Positions 17,901 to 24,843 of a DNA stretch of 64,000 bases are shown one piece after another; the first letter of the stretch is position 1, and the number at the start of each line of letters is the position of its first letter. The translations under genes and the position numbers were made by a program. The DNA is from Streptomyces naganishii JCM 4654 (GTDB taxonomy: Bacteria > Actinomycetota > Actinomycetes > Streptomycetales > Streptomycetaceae), in the NCBI RefSeq assembly GCF_014650575.1, contig NZ_BMVF01000004.1:124001-188000 (forward strand), written 5' to 3'. A model generated the notes under the pieces. It ran no database searches. It saw only the letters and a list, made by a program, of their open reading frames with translations, and had not been told where the DNA came from.

Positions 17901-18478
17901 CCGAAGTCCAGGACGTCCTGGGAGTCGGCCGGGTAGAGGGTCGGCATCGCGAGGTCGGCGAGGGTGGCCTCGCTGGCGCACGGCACGCTGGACGACTTCG
18001 CCCCCGGGTCGTCGCCCACCAGCGCGACGGCGCCGCCGGCGGGGCCGGTGCCGACGAGGTTCGCGTGACGCAGGGCGTCACAGGCGCGGTCCAGGCCCGG
18101 CGACTTGCCGTACCAGATGCCCGTGACACCGTCGTGGCGTGAGGTGCCCACCTGGCCAGCGAGTTGGCTGCCCATGACGGCGGTCGCGGCCAGCTCCTCG
18201 TTGAGGCCGGGCTTGTGCACGATGTCGTGCTCGCGCAACAGCGCCTGGCGGCAGGCCAGTTCGAGGTCGTAGCCGGCCAGGGGCGATCCCTCGTACCCGG
18301 AGACGAAGGTCGCGGTGCGCAGCCCGTTTCGGCGGTCGCGGGCGGCGCGGTCCAGCAGTACGCGGACGAGTGCCTGGACGCCGGTCAGGTGCACCAGGCC
18401 TTCCGCGCGGCGGTAACGGTCGTCCAGACGCAAGCGCCGGCCGGTCTGCTGCCCGACTTCGGTGACGGATGCCGTCAT
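14933..18478 (-). CDS. indolepyruvate ferredoxin oxidoreductase family protein (fused alpha/gamma)
   Basis: An 1181-residue fused 2-oxoacid:ferredoxin oxidoreductase. It oxidatively decarboxylates aryl or branched 2-oxoacids to the CoA thioester using thiamine diphosphate and passes electrons to ferredoxin. The first third is the pyrimidine-binding domain; the TPP-binding domain shows GCPHNTSTTAGGGSLVGAGIGCH and QNIGDGTFMHSG; a cysteine-rich stretch (CEGCGDCG ... CNVDYSCLDGDC) follows. The gamma domain shows GMRITGIGGTGIVTVSQVL, and a C-terminal DUF6537-like region ends the protein. The ATG at 18478 has GGAGAGGG before it; upstream in-frame codons are not family-like. A LysR gene lies downstream, and a palindrome plus promoter lies upstream. 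Confidence 0.9.
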   Translation of the reverse strand: MTASVTEVGQQTGRRLRLDDRYRRAEGLVHLTGVQALVRVLLDRAARDRRNGLRTATFVSGYEGSPLAGYDLELACRQALLREHDIVHKPGLNEELAATAVMGSQLAGQVGTSRHDGVTGIWYGKSPGLDRACDALRHANLVGTGPAGGAVALVGDDPGAKSSSVPCASEATLADLAMPTLYPADSQDVLDFGIHAQYLSRFSGLWAGLKITTAVADAASTALVAPDRITVTDGDAGPNPHKPSAMLLGANLMALERSLHDVRLPRAVEYARLHGLNRVVQHGTSDRIGILTSGKTYLDVREALRLIGLTDDDLARYGIRILKLGMIFPLERDAVTEFAEGLDHLLVVEEKRPFLEAAVKEILYGRSGAPAVHGKEGPDGRPLFSRSGELDADDVAAGLSKVLAPLGIEAARAWRRRPRPRASLSLPLLNRSPYYCSGCPHNTSTTAGGGSLVGAGIGCHAMVLFMDAEQVGTVVGMTQMGGEGAQWIGMEPFVDDDHFVQNIGDGTFMHSGSLAVRAAVAAGVNVTFKLLYNGTVAMTGGQDAVGALPVDRLAATLLDEGVAKVIITTENRKRVPRARLPRSVRVLDRARIEDALAELKATPGVTVLIHDQECAAEKRRARRRGKAETPAKRVWINERVCEGCGDCGRKSNCLSVHPTSTEFGRKTRIDQSSCNVDYSCLDGDCPAFMTVIPAAGGRKRAALPELAPLAADDVPEPVRSTGGGDSFGMRITGIGGTGIVTVSQVLATAAVIDGHHVRSLDQTGLAQKGGAVVSDLRITAGPVEQGAKIAGQGCDLYLACDPLVATDPKYLRVASPDHTVAVMSTTEIPTGQMVVDTQVGFPAPDAVRHAVDGTVRQLIALDTGALATELFDDEQYANMLLVGAAYQTGLLPMSASAVEEAITLNGVAVERNLQAFRRGRQAVADPDALRAATAAPEPQGTAKATLPAGTAELVARVTTATDSELHRLLTIRVADLIGYQDIRYARTYAEFVAAVARAERAAAGEDSTELTEAVARYLHKLMAYKDEYEVARLALDPAVDEQITAAFGSGSRRSYLLHPPVLRAAGVNRKITLGTWFRPALGLLHALRRVRGTRLDLFGLHPVRRLERELVDEYRQSVSDALALLRAENLPVVRRLAELPDAVRGYEDVKLASVERYRADMARVVAELRESAAPVPAESRP

Positions 18479-18539
18479 CGCCCTCTCCCTGCCCTCGCGG
18501 GGGCAAGGCCCCACCGCACAACTGGACTGATGGGCCAGG

Positions 18540-18569
18540 AGTATGCGGTTGACGGAGACCGGCTGACAA
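18540..18569 (-). promoter_or_regulatory. sigma-70-type promoter of the indolepyruvate oxidoreductase gene
   Basis: On the minus strand, TTGTCA (18569-18564) and CATACT (18545-18540) are separated by 18 bases, a good match to the housekeeping consensus. The expected start of transcription is near 18533, about 55 bases before the ATG at 18478. Confidence 0.6.
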
Positions 18570-18585
18570 TAATGCGCCGAAAAGT

Positions 18586-18600
18586 TGGGCCATTGGCCCA
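18586..18600. promoter_or_regulatory. palindrome upstream of the -35 box, possible LysR site
   Basis: TGGGCCA-T-TGGCCCA is a perfect 15-base palindrome 16 bases upstream of the -35 box of the oxidoreductase promoter. A further half-site TGGGCCA occurs at 18531-18537 near the start of transcription. LysR activators often bind such a pair (recognition site near -65, activation site nearer the promoter). The LysR gene at 13886-14803 is the natural candidate. Confidence 0.5.
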
Positions 18601-18961
18601 GTGAGGGCCGTACTCGGTGCCCGCCGGGCGAGCCGGATGCCCAGCGCCGGCGGGGCACCGCGGCGGGGCGTCGGTATCCACGCCCCAAGATCTCCTGGCG
18701 GAACCTGTTGATCATGTGACTGCCGGTTCGGCTGCCAGGCGGACAGAGGGCTCACTGTGCGCTCTGGCACGGGAGGGGTCGCCTCACTGTGCAACGGCGT
18801 CCTTCGCACCGCCTTCGTCCGCCGTAGTCTCTGCCGTGCCCGTCCGGCGCCGGACCCGGCAGCGCGCTGGGACGATCCCGCCGGGAGTACGAGGCGTGGC
18901 ACCGCATGCGTGCAGAGGCGAACGACCACTCGCCGGCTTCTGTCCGAGTACAGGGGGAAAC

Positions 18962-19343
18962 ATGAGGAAGACCGTCAAACTCAGTGCCATCGCGGCGATG
19001 ACCGCGCTGGTCATGGTCGACGTGAGCATGGGGACGGCCCACGCGAGCCCGGGGGACTGGCAGCTTCACACACCCTACGCGAGCAACATGTGTCTGGACG
19101 CCGCCTACGCGCCCGGCGACCCGCGCCAGGATCCCTCGAAGAACGGTGACAAGGTGCAGATGTGGGTCTGCAACGGCCAGGCGCAGCAGGGGTGGATCTT
19201 CCACCCCCGTCCGTACCCCCAGTGGCGTACCCGCGTTCACCATCACCAACCAGCGCAGCGGCCTGTGTCTGGACATGGACATCAGCGGTGGCACTTACCA
19301 CAACATCTCCAACGACTACAAGGGACACGTGGTCCAGCTGTAA
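18962..19343 (+). pseudogene. secreted ricin-type beta-trefoil lectin protein, frameshifted and truncated
   Basis: The ATG at 18962 with GGGGGAAA upstream starts a clear signal peptide (MRKTVKLSAIAAMTALVMV to AHAS). A ricin-B-like segment follows (SNMCLDAAYAPGD, GDKVQMWVCNGQAQQGWIF, the latter a Q-x-W type motif). Around 19204-19240 the frame changes: the next lectin repeat (AFTITNQRSGLCLDMD to GHVVQL) is in the +1 frame, as if one base were extra. Two C5 runs (19204-19208, 19216-19220) are candidates. After the shift a stop ends the protein in the middle of a repeat, where family members continue with a Trp/Cys-containing strand. No catalytic domain is present. Confidence 0.7.
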
Positions 19344-19641
19344 GCCTCCGCCAACCTGAAGCCGCTGGTCAAAAGGCTGGCGTGACGGGCCTGCGGGGTG
19401 CTCACGCTGGTCGTGGGCGGTGGTCTGCGGTGTAGACCGTTTGTCAGCATCTGACATGGCCGGATGACGCCGCGACGCCTTCTTTTTGCTTGAAGCCGCT
19501 GTTTGGCGATCTGTAGATTGCGCTGGTCTCTGCTGCCGCAGGCACCTCTGCCGGCCCTTTGACCACGGGCGCGGATGCGGAGATGCCCGGACAAGCCGGG
19601 CTGGCCCGGGCGTCCTGGACGCCGGTAAACGGGAGGGATCT
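19344..19641. other. intergenic region with a palindrome
   Basis: No gene recognised. A perfect inverted repeat TGTCAG-CAT-CTGACA lies at 19442-19456, and the region up to 19530 is less G+C-rich (CTTCTTTTTGCTTG). It could contain the promoter of the secreted protein gene at 19642 or the remains of a mobile element end. Confidence 0.4.
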
Positions 19642-20250
19642 ATGCGTTCACGCTTCAAGAGGACGGCGTTCACAAGCGCCGCCACACTCTGCATCCTCGG
19701 CTCTGCGCTGGCTGGTGGGGCCCATGCACAGCCGGCGCCGGCTCCCCACAGCAGCGCCTCTCCAGCCAAGCTTCAGGTCATGTCGAACGACGAGTACGTC
19801 GCGCGCTTCGGTGTGAAGAAGGCGCTGGAACAGGGAGTTCCGCTGCCAGCTGGCACCACCGAGAACAGCCCAGCCCCGCCTCGGGATCCGGGCATTCCCT
19901 GGTACCACGTCTACTGGACGTCGCTCGACTGGGAACACCGCGACATACCGACGCGCCGCGGAAACAACGACTTCGGCCTGCATCATGCCTGCACGAAGCA
20001 CAATATGTGTGGAAAGCACGCGATCACCGCTCCCTATAACGGCGAGCCCGACAGGGAGCACGGCACCCGGCTCGAGTACGACGGTGTCGTCACCGATGGC
20101 TCGAGCGTCAGGATGACTACTACCAGCGTGGCTGAGGAAGGCGAAAAGGGTCCCGGTGGGGTCCACACGCCCGACGGCCGCCCCATCGGCACGGTGACCG
20201 CCTTCTGCCGCGGACAGACCGTGTGCCCCGACTGGGTCAACAACCTCTGA
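19642..20250 (+). CDS. secreted protein of unknown function with four cysteines
   Basis: A 202-residue protein that I do not recognise. A Sec signal peptide (MRSRFKRTAF, then a hydrophobic core to AHAQ) is followed by a Pro/Ala/Ser-rich linker and a mature domain. It contains IPWYHVYWTSLDWEHRDI, HHACTKHNMCGKHAI, TRLEYDGVVTDGSS and a C-terminal FCRGQTVCPDWVNNL. The two C-x4-5-C pairs suggest two disulfides in a compact extracellular domain. GGGAGG precedes the ATG. The next gene starts 40 bases downstream on the same strand and has its own good ribosome site, so the two may form a unit. The composition is less extreme than flanking core genes. Confidence 0.8.
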   Translation: MRSRFKRTAFTSAATLCILGSALAGGAHAQPAPAPHSSASPAKLQVMSNDEYVARFGVKKALEQGVPLPAGTTENSPAPPRDPGIPWYHVYWTSLDWEHRDIPTRRGNNDFGLHHACTKHNMCGKHAITAPYNGEPDREHGTRLEYDGVVTDGSSVRMTTTSVAEEGEKGPGGVHTPDGRPIGTVTAFCRGQTVCPDWVNNL

Positions 20251-20290
20251 CCCAAGCCCGCAGCGCCAACGTCCGAGGGTAGGAGTTGCT

Positions 20291-20983
20291 GTGAAGGACA
20301 TGCACACCACCGACGTTCTGCTGGCGCTGCGGCGCTTCATCGGCGTCCCTGTTCCGGACACCCGTCTACGCCTGCGTGGATTCGTCAGGTCAAACGACAT
20401 TCTGCGATTGCGTCTGGCAGACCCAGAACGCTGCCAGCTGGTGCTCACCCTGCCCGTGCTCCAGCCCAATGAGGGAAACCCGATGCCTACTTGGTGGTAT
20501 GTAGGCGCCCTCCGCCATGCCGCGCGATGGGCCGAGACCACCGGTCGGCTGTCCCCCGAAGGGCATGAGGCGCAGGTATTCGACGGCGAAACTCTGATCG
20601 CAGAAGGAGTGATTCCCGCTGCAACCGAAACGACCGCGGACGACAGTCTGGACTACGTGATCGGCGATCTCCTCGCTGACCCTGCCTGGCACAGTCAGCA
20701 CAGTCCCGCTCCCGAGCTGTACCAGCTCATCGGGTTCGACCTTATGGCGGAAGACCGCATCCGGGTATACCTGGAAATTTTCTACTCTCGGCGTACGATC
20801 GGCGTGGACTTGGCTGTTGTCGATGACGAAACGGGCGAGCCGCGTTCGACAGGGTGGTGGGCCTCGGCCAAGCTCAACGCCATCCTCACCCCTGACGAGC
20901 CAACCACTCTCGCCGTGCACCAGGTGCCGAACGCATACGACCCGAATTGTGACACGGTCTACGACCTAACCCGTTGGGCGTAG
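20291..20983 (+). CDS. hypothetical protein of unknown function
   Basis: A 230-residue soluble protein without recognised domain. It is mixed alpha/beta by eye with acidic character and Trp-rich patches (MPTWWYVGALRHAARWAETTG, TGWWASAKLNAIL). No signal peptide or membrane segment is seen. AGGAG lies six bases before the GTG start. Codon use is noticeably less G+C-rich than neighbouring core genes (for example GAAATTTTCTACTCTCGG around 20775), which points to transfer. It lies directly behind a secreted unknown protein, an arrangement seen with exported effectors and their cognate cytoplasmic protein, but nothing in the sequence proves that role. Confidence 0.75.
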   Translation: MKDMHTTDVLLALRRFIGVPVPDTRLRLRGFVRSNDILRLRLADPERCQLVLTLPVLQPNEGNPMPTWWYVGALRHAARWAETTGRLSPEGHEAQVFDGETLIAEGVIPAATETTADDSLDYVIGDLLADPAWHSQHSPAPELYQLIGFDLMAEDRIRVYLEIFYSRRTIGVDLAVVDDETGEPRSTGWWASAKLNAILTPDEPTTLAVHQVPNAYDPNCDTVYDLTRWA

Positions 20984-21060
20984 CACGCTGCCCGCCTTGC
21001 GTGCAGGTCGGTTCCCCATTCCCGTCCACTGCGGCCGGGTCGGCTTCTACGATCCCGTGC

Positions 21061-21516
21061 ATGCTGGATCCCGAGCTGCTGGAACGGGTTACCGCGCGGC
21101 GCGCGGAGCTGGAGGAAGCCGAAGAACGGCTAGCCAAGGAGTTGGCGGAGGTGCGGGCCGAGCGGGACGAGCTCGCCGTCGCCGAGCGGGTCCTTGAGCG
21201 GGTGAGCGGGCAGCTCGCGGACGAACGTGCCTCGGCCGCGCCGGCGCCCGGGCAGGTGGGCGGGCGTGCGGTGATGCTGATCCCGCCGCGTACGCAGGAC
21301 GTGAACGACGCCATGCTCCCGCCGGACTACCAGCGCATTCTCGCCGCCGTGCGGCAGGCAGCGGGGCCTGTCATGGCCCGGCAGGTCGGTGACTCGCTGG
21401 GAATCGATGTCAGCGTTCGGTCGAAGCTGGAACCGCTGCGCGGCAAGCTGGTCAGACTCGCTGATCGCGGCTGGCTGCGCAAACTGCCCGACGGCCGGTT
21501 CACCACCCGCCTGTGA
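21061..21516 (+). CDS. coiled-coil/winged-helix protein associated with transposable elements
   Basis: A 151-residue protein. Residues 1-55 form a charged coiled coil (ELLERVTARRAELEEAEERL, AERDELAVAERVLERV), and residues about 85-150 look like a winged helix (DYQRILAAVRQAAGPVMARQVGDSLGI, ADRGWLRKLPDGRFT). Proteins of this type are frequent in Streptomyces beside transposase genes and probably bind DNA; the function is not established. The ATG at 21061 is preferred over an upstream in-frame ATG at 20974 because the coiled coil starts there and TACGAT lies seven bases before it, suiting a leaderless transcript. The transposase gene follows after 69 bases. Confidence 0.75.
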   Translation: MLDPELLERVTARRAELEEAEERLAKELAEVRAERDELAVAERVLERVSGQLADERASAAPAPGQVGGRAVMLIPPRTQDVNDAMLPPDYQRILAAVRQAAGPVMARQVGDSLGIDVSVRSKLEPLRGKLVRLADRGWLRKLPDGRFTTRL

Positions 21517-21585
21517 CTTGCGCCGCCGCCTGCGGACAGCGCGAAGGAGACGTAACCACGGTGCCCCGGCGGCCGTTGGAATTGT

Positions 21586-22572
21586 GTGACGAAAACCAAA
21601 AAGCACGCCGAGGGCACCTGCCCGCTTGTCTACCAGTGCCGCCTGCCACTGTCTACGCGGACCGTCAACCACCTCGCCGACCTGCTACAGCGTCACCTGA
21701 AGGCGATCCAGTCCAGGTGGCGAATCCTGCCGCCCGGGAAGATCGCGGTGATCGTCCTGGCCGTTCTGCGCCACGACCAGCGCCTGGCCGACATGGCCGG
21801 CGGCAACAACGTGTCCGAGTCCACCGTCCGCCGCTGGCGCGACGAGCTGATCACCCTGCTCGCCGCGCAGGCACCGCGCCTGGACCGCGCCCTGAAGAAG
21901 ATCGCCAAGCAGGGCAAGGAGGTGGTCCTGCTCGACGGCACCCTCATCGCCACCCAGCGCCGCACCGGAAAAGCCGACCGGCGCAACTACTCCGGCAAAC
22001 ACCACCATCACGGCCTACACTTCCTCGCCCTGACCGAGGAGGGAGGCCGCCTGATCTGGATATCCGCCGCACGGCCCGGCCGCACCCACGACAACACGGC
22101 CGCCCGCCACGACCGCATCCTGGCCCACCTGCGCGCCACCCGCCTCGGGGCACTGGCGGAGCTCGGCTTCCGCGGCCTGGACAACGACGTACTCGACCCC
22201 GTGATCGTCACCGGCTTCCACGCCAGCCGCACCCACAAGCTCACCCCCGGCGAGAAGACCGCCAACCGTGTCCTCGCCGTCGGACGCGCACCGGTTGAAC
22301 ACGGCTTTGCCCACCTCAAGAACTGGCGGACCCTGACCAAGCTCCGCACCGATCCCGCTCACGCCACCCGCCTCCTGCGCGCCCTGCTCGTCCTGACGAA
22401 CCTCGCCCACCGGATCAGCACACCCAGGGCCGGGACCCGTGGCAAGGTAGAGGTCCTGGCGGCCATCGTGTTCGGCGCCACGTCAGGCTGCGCGTGCAAC
22501 CAGCTCCCGCCCGGCTTCGGCCCGTCGGGCGTCACCGCGTTCCGCCGGTTCACCGATCCGTCGGACGCCTAA
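21586..22572 (+). mobile_element. IS5-like (DDE_Tnp_4) transposase gene, 3' end chimeric
   Basis: A 328-residue transposase frame. An N-terminal helix-turn-helix region (NNVSESTVRRWRDELITLL) precedes the catalytic domain with D117 (LLDGTL), D169 (RTHDN) and E238 (APVEHGF), the DDE triad. The family normally ends soon after the segment LLRALLVLTNLAHRI. Here the frame continues into VEVLAAIVFGATSG and QLPPGFGPSGVTAFRRFTD. That is the beginning of a different IS5-group transposase, the N-terminal DUF4096-like part, with the usual CxWRQLPP changed to CACNQLPP. So the 3' end is a join to a remnant of another IS. GTG start at 21586. Terminal inverted repeats were not identified by eye. Confidence 0.85.
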
Positions 22573-22919
22573 AGGTCTGCGCGTCCCAGCATGTCGGCGA
22601 GGGGAATGCCGGTTCGTGCCGCTGCGATTCGACGGGCGCGCAGCTGAGCTCGGGTGCGGGGACGGGACTTGGGTGCCTTGCCGCAGCCGCACGGTTCGCG
22701 GCCGTCGTAACGCAGTCCGGCGTCGAGAACGGCGGCCACGACAGTCCACGCCCGGGTGTCGCGGCGTCGCGGTGCCGCGAAGTCGTGGCCGGCACAAGCC
22801 ATTGGCTCCGAGCATCGAGGGCATCGGTGCTCGCCGGGCCCGGGGTGCCGCTTGAACGCGACACGGCAACGGACGCACGCGTAGTGCAGCTTGTAGGGCT
22901 TCTCGGCGTAATAGCACAC
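22569..22919 (-). CDS. zinc-ribbon-like protein of unknown function
   Basis: A 116-residue protein beginning MCYYAEKPYKLHYACVRC. Cysteine pairs CVRC and CPRC, about 18 residues apart, form a probable zinc ribbon, and a further CGCGK motif lies near residue 78. The C-terminal half is very basic (SRPRTRAQLRARRIAAARTG), suggesting nucleic acid binding. Similar proteins occur widely in streptomycetes but I know no function. GTG start. The stop overlaps the transposase stop by four bases (convergent), so the insertion element or its remnant ended right at this gene. Confidence 0.75.
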   Translation of the reverse strand: MCYYAEKPYKLHYACVRCRVAFKRHPGPGEHRCPRCSEPMACAGHDFAAPRRRDTRAWTVVAAVLDAGLRYDGREPCGCGKAPKSRPRTRAQLRARRIAAARTGIPLADMLGRADL

Positions 22920-23097
22920 GAGATCAACCTATCTGGCAGTGCGGCGGCTTGCGAGACGGTTTTCGTGGCCGGGGCATGGCTGGGTGAGGATCCGGGCCCG
23001 GAGAAGTCCGAACGCGGCTGCCCGGCGGGATGAGCGGCGGGCTCGGACCCCGCACCGCCCCGGGAACCGCAATCCGCCGGTCGGCGTCGAAAGGCCG

Positions 23098-24549
23098 ATG
23101 AGACCGATGGGGGACATTCGATTGACCACAATGGCCAGAATCACCGGACCGGTCACGATGCTCGTTCTCGTGGCGGCTGCCGGGTGCACGAGCACCGCCC
23201 GGCACCCGGACGAAACGGACAACCCGGTTCCGGCGGCTGAACGGGGCGCGGCGGGAGTGGGCGACCGGCTCTTTCCGACGCTGGGAAACGGTGGCTACGA
23301 CGTCACGCACTACGATCTGAAACTGGAGTACGCCCCTTCGACCAACCATCTCAAGGGAACCGCGGTCATCACCGCGCGTGCGACGTCGAACCTGCGGAGC
23401 TTCAACCTGGATTTCGCCGGGATGAAGGTACGGAACACCAAGGTGGACAATTCCGGCGCCGCCTTCAGCCGCGCCAAGAACGAGTTGACGGTCACGCCGG
23501 CGAAAACTCTCAGGAAGGGCGATTCCTTCCGGGCGGAGGTCGCCTACGACGGCACGCCCCGCACGATCGACGGGGACGAGGGCTGGATCGAGACCGACGA
23601 CGGCTCGACCGCCCTGGGCCAGCCCGTGGGCTCCATGGTCTGGTTCCCGGGCAACCACCACCCCTGCGACAAGGCGTCCTACGACATCACGGTCAGCGTT
23701 CCGAAGGACGAGTCCGGTGATCCCTACGATGTCGTCGCCAACGGGGAGCTGGTCGGCCGGAAGGACGAGGGCGACCGGACCACCAGCCACTGGCGCAGCA
23801 AGGAGCCCGCGGCGAGCTATCTCGCCAACGTCTCTGTCGGCTATTTCCAGGTGACCAAGGGAAAGAGCGCCGGGGGCGTGCCCCTCTACATCGCCATGGA
23901 CCCGCGTGAGGCGAAGCACACGAAACAGCTCACGCGACTGGTCCCGCGGGTCACCGACTGGGCGGCCCAAAATTTCGGCCCGTACCCCTTCTCCACCACG
24001 GGCGCCGTCCTGGACCACCATCCCGGTCTCGGCTATGCCCTGGAGACGCAGACCAAGCCGTACTTCGACTCGGCGCCCGACGAGAAACTGCTGGTGCATG
24101 AACTGGCGCACCAGTGGTTCGGCAATTCGGTCACCCCGAAGAAGTGGAAGGACGTCTGGCTGAACGAAGGTCTCGCCACCTACGCCGAATGGCTCTGGGA
24201 CGAACAGCAGGGAAACAAGCCGGCGCGGGACACCTTCATGTCGTACTACCGGGGCACCCATCCCGAGAGCGACGGCATATGGGACTTTCCCCCGGCGGAC
24301 CCGCCCAGTGCGGAGGAGGTGCTGGATCCGCCCGTCTACGGCCGCGGTGCCATGGTGATCCACAAGCTCCGCGAGGCGGTCGGCGACGAGGTCTTCTTCC
24401 GGATCCTCAGGACCTGGACGAAGCAGCATCGCCACGGCAACGCCGACACCGGTCAGTTCATCGCCCTGTGCAGGCAGATGGCGGGGAAGGACCTGTCCAA
24501 GGTCTTCGACGTCTGGCTGTTCGGCAAGAACAAACCGTCACGCCCGTGA
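23098..24549 (+). CDS. M1 family zinc metallopeptidase, lipoprotein
   Basis: A 483-residue (with ATG 23098) aminopeptidase N-type protein. The lipoprotein signal (RITGPVTMLVLVAAAGC) puts the enzyme on the outer face of the membrane. The M1 N-terminal beta domain (YDLKLEYAPSTNHLKGTAVITA) is followed by the catalytic domain with HELAHQW (zinc HExxH, about residue 334) and NEGLATYAEW (third ligand Glu). The usual GAMEN exopeptidase motif is replaced by GLGYALETQ, as in the short bacterial M1 branch. Start is uncertain: ATG 23107, TTG 23122 (best ribosome site, GGGGGA) or ATG 23131 would also keep the signal. It ends without the long C-terminal helical domain of aminopeptidase N. Confidence 0.9.
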   Translation: MRPMGDIRLTTMARITGPVTMLVLVAAAGCTSTARHPDETDNPVPAAERGAAGVGDRLFPTLGNGGYDVTHYDLKLEYAPSTNHLKGTAVITARATSNLRSFNLDFAGMKVRNTKVDNSGAAFSRAKNELTVTPAKTLRKGDSFRAEVAYDGTPRTIDGDEGWIETDDGSTALGQPVGSMVWFPGNHHPCDKASYDITVSVPKDESGDPYDVVANGELVGRKDEGDRTTSHWRSKEPAASYLANVSVGYFQVTKGKSAGGVPLYIAMDPREAKHTKQLTRLVPRVTDWAAQNFGPYPFSTTGAVLDHHPGLGYALETQTKPYFDSAPDEKLLVHELAHQWFGNSVTPKKWKDVWLNEGLATYAEWLWDEQQGNKPARDTFMSYYRGTHPESDGIWDFPPADPPSAEEVLDPPVYGRGAMVIHKLREAVGDEVFFRILRTWTKQHRHGNADTGQFIALCRQMAGKDLSKVFDVWLFGKNKPSRP

Positions 24550-24814
24550 GTGCTCGCCCCCGGCGCTCCCGCCGCGGGCGCGGCACGGGTGCTCATGCCG
24601 GGGACGACGGGCGCGGTCTTGTCGCCCGACATGACGCTGATCTGCAAATGAGGCTCGCTTCGTACTCGTACCTTCCCAAGAGCGGCACGCTCATCCTCCG
24701 CTCCCCCCCGTGAAGGGACCGCCCCGTGTTGGCCGCCGTGGATACATGCCCCCGGGCAGGGATTCATTCCGCACGACGAAGTGTGCCGCGCGATTCCGTG
24801 GATCCGCACGGAGC

Positions 24815-24839
24815 CCGGCGACCGGCGCCGCCGGTCGCC
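24815..24839 (-). terminator. hairpin after the hydrolase gene
   Basis: A perfect 10-bp stem, CGGCGACCGG (24815-24824) with CCGGTCGCCG (24830-24839) and a 5-base loop, lies four bases beyond the stop of the minus-strand hydrolase gene. The rest of 24550-24814 shows no gene. Confidence 0.7.
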
Positions 24840-24843
24840 GCCG

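Larger units (their letters stand above)
18479..18961. other. intergenic region between divergent genes
   Basis: The left 120 bases hold the promoter and palindrome of the oxidoreductase gene, listed separately. The remainder, 18602-18961, shows no gene. The decamer CTCACTGTGC occurs twice (18751-18760 and 18783-18792), 32 bases apart, and a good ribosome site GGGGGAAA precedes the lectin-like pseudogene at 18962. Confidence 0.4.

Noticed and set aside
18479..18715. N-terminal extension of the indolepyruvate oxidoreductase to 18715
   Set aside because: The extension is Arg/Pro-rich, overlaps the promoter and palindrome, and the ATG at 18478 has a good ribosome site.
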